From JBDSRX01 sp039929105 (GTDB lineage Bacteria; Patescibacteriota; Dojkabacteria; J137), in the NCBI GenBank assembly GCA_039929105.1, contig JBDSRX010000018.1, positions 1 to 5,574 of the forward strand: 5,574 nucleotides of DNA. Reading direction: 5' to 3'. The notes under the pieces were generated by a model that saw nothing but the letters and a program-made list of their open reading frames with translations, did not search any database and was not told the DNA's origin. Below, piece after piece: positions 1 through 4,093 of the stretch. The position numbers and the translations under genes are program-made. How positions within the stretch are numbered: the stretch's first letter is position 1; each line of letters starts with the position of its first letter.

Positions 1-16
1 ACCACGATAGTTTTCA

Positions 17-89
17 GTGTCATCCCGCACTTGTTGCGGGATCTCTTTTTTACGAAGATCTAGATCCCGCAACAAGTGCGGGATGACAC
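17..89. repeat. Perfect 28-bp inverted repeat with nested hairpins (REP/MITE-like)
   Basis: Arms 17-44 and 62-89 are exact reverse complements over 28 bp, separated by a 17-nt spacer. Each arm also folds on itself: ATCCCGCA/TGCGGGAT with a 5-nt loop in the left arm (22-42), and the same stem in the right arm (64-84). DNA could form one long cruciform, and RNA from either strand could form one long hairpin or two short ones. GTCATCCCGC...GCGGGAT cores like this recur as dispersed intergenic repeats in many bacterial genomes. No transposase or target duplication is visible here, so calling it a mobile element is inference. Confidence 0.8.
22..51 (+). terminator. Possible rho-independent terminator, rightward
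   Basis: The left arm of the palindrome forms an 8-bp GC-rich stem (22-29 with 35-42, loop 30-34). On the plus strand it is followed by CTC and then six T residues (46-51). That is a plausible intrinsic terminator for a gene entering from beyond the left edge. The minus strand has no T-run after either hairpin, so this does not obviously terminate the ftsI transcript. The T-run starts three bases after the stem, which weakens the call. Confidence 0.4.
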
Positions 90-218
90 AGTTTATTGAG
101 ATTCTTTTGAATTTCTTCATTCGTGCTTCGGATTTTTGAAAGACTGCCACTCCAACAATAGCGCCACTCTGTTAATGTTGTATGCTAAATGAAGGTTACA
201 GGTGGGCTCTGCCAACCA

Positions 219-250
219 AAATCTAAAGCTCGCATTGCTCGCTAAGATTT
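219..250 (-). terminator. Weak hairpin 20 nt after the ftsI stop
   Basis: Read on the minus strand, AAATCT (250-245) pairs with AGATTT (224-219), with a few more interrupted pairs inside (AGC with GCT). Only four T residues follow. It is the only stem directly behind ftsI and could end or protect the operon transcript, but the stem is AT-rich and imperfect. A chance structure is about as likely. Confidence 0.2.
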
Positions 251-270
251 AAGGCTGTAATATCATGAAG

Positions 271-2061
271 TTACCAAGTACCTTTCAGTGGAACTCCGAT
301 AATATCTTTAATTGCGGAGAACATATCCATCCAAAGAGGTCTGGAGTTGTAGAATGATAATAGATTTTCAGGTTTTTCTAACCATAGTGTCATAACAAAT
401 GTTCGTTCTGGTGAAGCATCAAATCCAACAAATGAAGCGTTAATATCGTCTACGTATACCCCATTTTGAACTAATAAAGCTGTTCCAGATTTAACACCTA
501 GGTAATAATCGTTGAACAAGATTTTGTTATACCATTCTGGTGTACTAAAATCGAAGTTAATATTCATCATCTCTGTCATTTTATCTGCGGTTTCTTTTGA
601 TACTGCTCTTTCTACAACAATTGGTTTATATTCTTTTACATTTCCATCGCTATCGACAACTTTATCTACAACTCTTGGTTTCATTCTTACACCATAGTTT
701 GCAATTGTAGAAACATAATCTGCAGCTTGTACTAAGTTTACTTGATAACCGTGACCATAAGAGAACGCAGCTACGTCTCCAATATTCCAATCTGTATAGT
801 CTTTCCAAAGACCGTATGAGTCTGTTCTTCCTAAATCAATTCCACTTGCACTTCCTACTCCAAACTTTGCAAATGAACTGTACATATCTTTTCTGTTTAT
901 CATTTCTGCTAAGTGAAAGAAGCAAATATTATCGGATTTATAGAAACATTCAAAAGCTTTCATTGGTCCAGGCTGAGGTAATCTGTCCCATGTACAAAGT
1001 GGTGGTAAATCTGCGTGTATGGTCTCACAACCAGCGTGACCATTTGGAAGTACAACTGTCTCTTTATCTACTAATCCCATCTCTACCGCAGTAGCAAGGG
1101 TCATAATTTTACCAATTGAACCTGCTTCGTATGGTCTTAAAGTAGCAGAGTTTCCATAAGCTTGTGGATCTTTTTCTGCTCTAATATTAGGATCGTAGTC
1201 TGGATAGTTTGCCATTGCTAATATAGAACCTGTTTTTGGATCTTCTATAACTACAGATCCTGAAACAGATTTATAAGTTTCAACTCCTTCTTTTAGTTTT
1301 TTCTCAATGACTGCTTGTAAGTTTTTATCTATTGTTGTGTAGACCGAACTACCATTTTTCGGTTCGATAGTTTGTTGAAGTGCTATTGTAACGGTTTGTC
1401 CAATTGCATCTTTTTCTCCTGTTAGAAATCCTTGTCTTGGATTTAATAATCCATCGTAATGCTCTTCTATTCCTCCTACTCCAGTTAGCTTTCCATTTAC
1501 TTCGTTTGTTAATCCTACTAATTGAGATCCTAGACGACCTTCAGGATAAATTCTTTTAGAAGCAACCTCGTAATCCCAACCTGTTAACTTTTGTTCTGGA
1601 TTTGAATCTCTTTTTAATGCCTTTATTTTATCGAATTCTGCACTTGTTAAATCTTTTGCTACGGGAATCCATCTTATTTTTTGATTATAGTAATTATCTA
1701 TTGTAGTCTTGAAATCTGTAGTTGATTGGCTTAATGCTACGGCCATTTTTGTATAGAACTCATCTCGAGTTTGCGTTCCATTAGTTTCTGCAAGCACAAG
1801 ATCGTCTACCCAAACATAGATATTAAATCTTGGTTCTGAGTAAGCTAATGTTGTTCCATCTTTGGAATATATTGCTCCTCTATAAGATTTTAATTCTGAA
1901 GTAATTGATCTACTCTTTGCGTATTCTATAAATTTCTGCGCTTCTACAACTTGCCACCTTAGGCAAAATGCAATTATTAGAATACCGGTAAAAAAAGCAA
2001 TCAAGTAGAATGATCTTACCTTTGCAGCCAGATTGTCGTTACTGTGCTGTGCTCTGATCAT
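271..2061 (-). CDS. ftsI: Penicillin-binding protein 2 / FtsI, septal peptidoglycan transpeptidase
   Basis: This is a class B penicillin-binding protein that cross-links peptide stems of new peptidoglycan at the division septum, anchored in the membrane with its catalytic domain outside. The 596 residues fit the family. There is a short cytoplasmic N-terminus, one membrane segment at about 17-35, and a dimerisation/pedestal domain starting at RGAIYSKDGTTLA (61-73) and including GGIEEHYDGLL (196-206). The transpeptidase domain follows from about 240. All three catalytic motifs are present: SIGK with Ser315/Lys318, SDN at 376-378 and KSGT at 524-527. Usual forms are STFK, SSN and KTGT, so the enzyme looks intact but divergent. 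Four cysteines (345, 356, 372, 380) cluster before and around the SDN motif. The start lies inside ftsL (23-nt overlap), which implies coupled translation; the membrane segment follows it at normal distance. The closest alternative is an elongation PBP2 (MrdA), but the position after ftsL favours FtsI. Confidence 0.93.
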   Translation of the reverse strand: MIRAQHSNDNLAAKVRSFYLIAFFTGILIIAFCLRWQVVEAQKFIEYAKSRSITSELKSYRGAIYSKDGTTLAYSEPRFNIYVWVDDLVLAETNGTQTRDEFYTKMAVALSQSTTDFKTTIDNYYNQKIRWIPVAKDLTSAEFDKIKALKRDSNPEQKLTGWDYEVASKRIYPEGRLGSQLVGLTNEVNGKLTGVGGIEEHYDGLLNPRQGFLTGEKDAIGQTVTIALQQTIEPKNGSSVYTTIDKNLQAVIEKKLKEGVETYKSVSGSVVIEDPKTGSILAMANYPDYDPNIRAEKDPQAYGNSATLRPYEAGSIGKIMTLATAVEMGLVDKETVVLPNGHAGCETIHADLPPLCTWDRLPQPGPMKAFECFYKSDNICFFHLAEMINRKDMYSSFAKFGVGSASGIDLGRTDSYGLWKDYTDWNIGDVAAFSYGHGYQVNLVQAADYVSTIANYGVRMKPRVVDKVVDSDGNVKEYKPIVVERAVSKETADKMTEMMNINFDFSTPEWYNKILFNDYYLGVKSGTALLVQNGVYVDDINASFVGFDASPERTFVMTLWLEKPENLLSFYNSRPLWMDMFSAIKDIIGVPLKGTW

Positions 2062-2380
2062 ATGCTAGATCATCTGGAGTTTTATCATTTAAGAATGTTA
2101 CGTCCTTTGTAGAAAGTTTTAATCTCTCTACTAATTCTTGGGAAGCTGTGATTGTCTTAGCTTTATCTATTTGTGCAGTTAGAATCTCATTTTTAAGTCT
2201 TAAATCATCTTTAGTCTGTCTAATCTCATCAATTTCTTGTGTCTTAGTTCCTAGTACAGAAGTTACTAAAATTTGGGATGCAAAAAACCCAACAACTAAT
2301 ATAGCGTTTATTGTTAATAATTTCTTATTAATCTTTTTGAATGATATTATTTTTTTGTTTATTTCAATTCTTTGGTTCAT
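2039..2380 (-). CDS. ftsL: FtsL-like cell division protein
   Basis: This is a small bitopic membrane protein of 113 residues. A basic N-terminus (four KK/KKI clusters up to residue 20) is followed by one hydrophobic segment at about 21-44. A charged, probably coiled-coil stretch with repeated Ile/Leu spacing follows at about 46-90, then a short polar tail. FtsL works with FtsB/DivIC and FtsQ/DivIB to scaffold and activate the septal synthase FtsW-FtsI. FtsL proteins are poorly conserved in sequence, so the call rests on size, topology and the diagnostic position between rsmH and ftsI. Its ATG overlaps the rsmH TGA as ATGA (2380-2377), and its own 3' end overlaps ftsI by 23 nt, so all three are translationally linked. 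The alternative is a generic septum-formation-initiator (DivIC/FtsB) protein. That would have the same role. Confidence 0.8.
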   Translation of the reverse strand: MNQRIEINKKIISFKKINKKLLTINAILVVGFFASQILVTSVLGTKTQEIDEIRQTKDDLRLKNEILTAQIDKAKTITASQELVERLKLSTKDVTFLNDKTPDDLAYDQSTAQ

Positions 2381-3315
2381 ATATTTTTAAAAGCCCATAA
2401 TTTTCCGCTTCTTGCACTTATATTTGCTAATAGTTCGTCTACACTTGGTCTTATATATTTATCTTTTCCGTTTTGCGTAATTATTTCTGCTTTTTTATCT
2501 GTAATAAGTTGATTAAAGTAAGCTTCTACAATTTTGTCTTCTCCCGAATGGAATGTAATAATCGCAAATACTCCTCCTTCTTTTAAACTATTAAATGCTA
2601 CTTTTACAACTTCATTAAGGCTTCCATATTCGTTATTTACAGCGATTCTTAATGCTTGAAAAATTTTAGAATATGTTTGAAACTTTCTACTTTTTCCTTT
2701 TGCATCTGCATGTTCTAATCCAAAAGATCTATCCACTATTCTTAAAAAATCTCCTACAGTTATAATTAACTTCTTCTTTCTAAATGCTTTAATTTCTTCT
2801 ACTAACTTAGAGTTTTGTGAACCATAAATATCTGCGTATTTCTTAAACATTTCTCCTAATTCATTCTTTCCTAAAGCGTTCAATAAGTCGCTAGCTCTTA
2901 CACCTAAATTTACATCCATTCTCATGTCTAGTTCTGCATCCCTATCTTCGTAAGACATTCCTTCTACAGTAGTTAGTTGATCCATAGACCAACCTAAGTC
3001 TGCTATTACTCCATCTAATTTATCTAAACCAAACTTTTCTATATAAAATTCTAGTTTAGAGAAATTATCGTTTATTAAATATACTTTTGAAGTTCCAACT
3101 TTAATACTTTCTGCAACTTCTTGTCCATTTTCTTCTGCAAAAGACTTAATATTATTTTTATCAATATCGAAAGCTAGTACTGTTAAGTTCTTTGCTCTGC
3201 TTAATAATTCTTTTAAGTGACCTCCACCACCTAAAGTTAAATCAGCATATACTCCATTCTCTTTTGGTGATAATTGATCTACTGTTTCTTTTTTTAATAC
3301 TGTTATGTGCTTCAT
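2377..3315 (-). CDS. rsmH: 16S rRNA (cytosine1402-N4)-methyltransferase RsmH (MraW)
   Basis: This is a SAM-dependent enzyme that N4-methylates C1402 in the decoding centre of 16S rRNA. At 312 residues it has family length. Visible motifs in order are the SAM-binding loop DLTLGGGGH (25-33), the acidic end of the next strand at FDID (49-52), and the catalytic-region motif DLGWS (106-110, usually DLGVS). They continue with LDMRMD (129-134), FQALRIAVNNE (219-229), TFHSGEDK (254-261, usually SFHSLEDR) and a short basic C-terminus SARSGKLWAFKNI. The helical insert between LDMRMD and FQALR is typical of the family. The ATG sets the family-typical opening 'HITVLKKETV'. It is the second gene of the operon, 67 nt after mraZ across an unusual octamer repeat, and ends with ATGA shared with ftsL. 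Several normally invariant positions are substituted, but all core motifs are present. Confidence 0.97.
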   Translation of the reverse strand: MKHITVLKKETVDQLSPKENGVYADLTLGGGGHLKELLSRAKNLTVLAFDIDKNNIKSFAEENGQEVAESIKVGTSKVYLINDNFSKLEFYIEKFGLDKLDGVIADLGWSMDQLTTVEGMSYEDRDAELDMRMDVNLGVRASDLLNALGKNELGEMFKKYADIYGSQNSKLVEEIKAFRKKKLIITVGDFLRIVDRSFGLEHADAKGKSRKFQTYSKIFQALRIAVNNEYGSLNEVVKVAFNSLKEGGVFAIITFHSGEDKIVEAYFNQLITDKKAEIITQNGKDKYIRPSVDELLANISARSGKLWAFKNI

Positions 3316-3326
3316 AATATTGTTTA

Positions 3327-3396
3327 AATGTTGTAATGCTGCAAGGTTATAAGGTTACCCAACTTTACAACATTGCAACCTTTCAACTTTGCAACT
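3327..3396. repeat. Two converging arrays of an 8-bp repeat filling the mraZ-rsmH gap
   Basis: On the minus strand, units matching DGTTGNAA lie end to end at 3389-3396, 3381-3388, 3373-3380 and 3365-3372. A degenerate fifth unit is at 3357-3364. On the plus strand the same motif occurs at 3329-3336 (exact), 3337-3344 and 3345-3352 (one mismatch each), then degenerates at 3353-3360. The arrays are head-to-head. Their best register gives a perfect 10-bp inverted repeat, 3327-3336 with 3365-3374, and other registers (AAGGTT/AACCTT) can pair too. The element spans all but about 11 nt of the intergenic gap and encodes the last residues and the TGA stop of mraZ. It is followed by rsmH without a Shine-Dalgarno. 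The function is unknown; it may be a dispersed repeat or a leader structure for rsmH. Confidence 0.8.
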
Positions 3397-3805
3397 TCTC
3401 TGCTAGATCTGATACGTTTTTACTTAAATTATTTAATTTATCTTTCCATTTTTGCTCTGACCATACTTCTGCCCATTCTCCTACTCCTATGAATGTTACT
3501 TTTTCTTGAATAGTCGCAAATTCTTTTAATGCATCACTTATTACAATTCTTCCTTGACTATCTGGTTCTAGCTCTACAGCTCCTCCCAAGATAAATCTTT
3601 TGGTATCTCTTACTCCCAGACTTAATAATGGGTTCTTATTTATTTCGGAAATAAGTTTACTCCATCTATTTTCATCCACCAATATTAAACAGTTTTCGTA
3701 ACCTCTGGTTAGAAAAAGCTTTCCCTCTAGGTTATCTCTTAACCTTTTTGGGATTGCTATTCTGTTCTTTTCACCGATTTGAACCGAATATTCACCTATC
3801 AACAT
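3383..3805 (-). CDS. mraZ: Transcriptional regulator MraZ
   Basis: This DNA-binding protein of the SpoVT/AbrB fold forms ring-shaped oligomers, binds direct repeats upstream of the dcw operon and usually represses it. It has 140 residues, the normal length, with two swapped-hairpin repeats. The first starts at GEYSVQIGEKNRIAIPKRLR (4-23) and the second at ELEPDSQGRIVIS (78-90), followed by the typical VTFIGVGEWAEVWSEQKW (103-120). The signature DXXXR is complete in the second repeat (Asp82...Arg86). In the first repeat the aspartate is replaced by Gly11 while Arg15 is kept. The start gives the family-typical MxxGEY opening. No Shine-Dalgarno is visible. It is the first gene of the operon and has matching operator-like boxes upstream at 3877-3901. 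Its last four residues and its stop codon lie in the octamer repeat. Confidence 0.97.
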   Translation of the reverse strand: MLIGEYSVQIGEKNRIAIPKRLRDNLEGKLFLTRGYENCLILVDENRWSKLISEINKNPLLSLGVRDTKRFILGGAVELEPDSQGRIVISDALKEFATIQEKVTFIGVGEWAEVWSEQKWKDKLNNLSKNVSDLAEKLQS

Positions 3806-3822
3806 AGTGGATTAAATTAAGG

Positions 3823-3850
3823 ATTTTAGCAGAATTGTAAAAATAGTTAA
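3823..3850 (-). promoter_or_regulatory. Possible proximal mraZ promoter (extended -10)
   Basis: On the minus strand, TTAACT (3850-3845, 4 of 6 to the -35 consensus) is followed after 16 nt by TGCTAAAAT (3831-3823), an extended -10 element. Transcription would start about 10-12 nt before the mraZ ATG and give a nearly leaderless message. In such AT-rich DNA a match like this is easily fortuitous. The upstream promoter at 3901-3929 is better placed relative to the operator. Confidence 0.3.
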
Positions 3851-3876
3851 AAATGCATATTTTTTATTTACCAATT

Positions 3877-3901
3877 CACCACCTTTCCCCACTAATCTCC
3901 A
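3877..3901 (-). promoter_or_regulatory. MraZ operator: three TGGNG boxes at 10-bp spacing
   Basis: Read on the minus strand, TGGAG (3901-3897), TGGGG (3891-3887) and TGGTG (3881-3877) are separated by exactly 5 nt each, a 10-bp helical period. MraZ operators characterised in other bacteria consist of about three TGGG-type direct repeats with 5-nt spacers just upstream of mraZ, so spacing, orientation and location all fit. The first box shares its T with the last base of the proposed -10 (3906-3901). The array would cover the transcription start, which predicts autorepression. Only the middle box is a strict TGGG. Confidence 0.75.
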
Positions 3902-3929
3902 GTTTATGAATAATTTGATTTAAAGTCAA
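3901..3929 (-). promoter_or_regulatory. Main mraZ/dcw promoter candidate
   Basis: On the minus strand, TTGACT (3929-3924, 5 of 6 to consensus) is followed by a 17-nt spacer and TAAACT (3906-3901, 4 of 6). The expected start is near 3894, giving a leader of about 89 nt before the mraZ ATG. The MraZ-type boxes begin at the last base of the -10 and continue over the start site, a typical repressor arrangement. The good -35, ideal spacer and operator overlap support each other. Confidence 0.6.
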
Positions 3930-3948
3930 TGGGAATATGAAGAAAATA

Positions 3949-4004
3949 ATCCTTATATAGCAATTCACCAAAAAGTAATAACAATATATTGTAGATATAA
4001 GGAT
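3949..4004. promoter_or_regulatory. 10-bp dyad enclosing a solitary MraZ-type box
   Basis: ATCCTTATAT (3949-3958) and ATATAAGGAT (3995-4004) are perfect reverse complements separated by 36 nt. Inside the dyad, 3961-3970 repeats exactly the ten bases of 3872-3881, which contain the third operator box of mraZ (TGGTG, here 3970-3966 on the minus strand). A further 10-bp palindrome, CAATATATTG, lies at 3982-3991. The element sits between the mraZ promoter and the divergent plus-strand gene, where an operator or a DNA-looping site would be expected. I see no convincing -35/-10 pair for the plus-strand gene; TATATT at 3985-3990 and TATAGT at 4028-4033 are weak -10 candidates. Confidence 0.35.
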
Positions 4005-4093
4005 GGAATGTTAGAATCGAGCACTAATATAGTTTATAGCTGAACTTGGATCAAATTCTAGAGACAGAGCAAAATCAATGTTTTTACAAAGGA

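Larger units (their letters stand above)
1..270. other. Non-coding, GC-richer stretch behind ftsI
   Basis: No convincing gene is visible between the left edge and the ftsI stop codon. The stretch is clearly richer in G+C than the genes: 27 of 60 bases in each of the lines 121-180 and 181-240, against 19 of 60 in a sample line of rsmH (2401-2460). It contains the palindromic element at 17-89 and a direct repeat GCTCGC-ATT-GCTCGC at 228-242. The usual dcw successors of ftsI (mraY, mur genes, ftsW) do not begin here. The base-composition step suggests a transferred or repeat-derived segment; that is inference. Confidence 0.55.

Noticed and set aside
1..120. Minus-strand open frame from an ATG at 120, running through the palindrome to the left edge (40 codons)
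   Set aside because: Most of it is the palindrome, which happens to lack stops in this frame; there is no recognisable protein and no ribosome site. Such repeats often give spurious small proteins.
175..199. Similarity of ATGTTGTA...AAGGTTAC to the octamer repeat region at 3328-3358
   Set aside because: Only two 8-mers match and their spacing differs (17 versus 23 nt start to start), with no 8-bp periodicity here; chance cannot be excluded.
90..262. Structured RNA gene (tRNA, tmRNA, 6S or similar) in the GC-rich block
   Set aside because: I could not fold a cloverleaf or any recognisable conserved RNA core; only short interrupted stems appear.
512..1094. Plus-strand open frames inside ftsI (512-697 and 816-1094)
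   Set aside because: They lie antisense to a fully intact, motif-bearing ftsI and have the low-complexity composition of shadow frames.
2148..2390. Plus-strand hydrophobic open frame opposite ftsL
   Set aside because: It is the antisense shadow of ftsL; the hydrophobicity comes from the complement of its AT-rich, Lys/Asn-rich codons.
3383..3385. TGA read as glycine (alternative genetic code)
   Set aside because: Read-through of mraZ would add only a few repeat-encoded residues, rsmH also ends in TGA exactly at the ATGA overlap, and no called gene has an internal TGA.
3327..3396. CRISPR array in the mraZ-rsmH gap
   Set aside because: The 8-bp units are contiguous with no spacers and lie in opposite orientations; no cas genes are present.
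3985..4033. A promoter for the plus-strand gene (TATATT at 3985 or TATAGT at 4028)
   Set aside because: Neither has a matching -35 at 16-18 nt; in DNA this AT-rich a lone -10 match means little.
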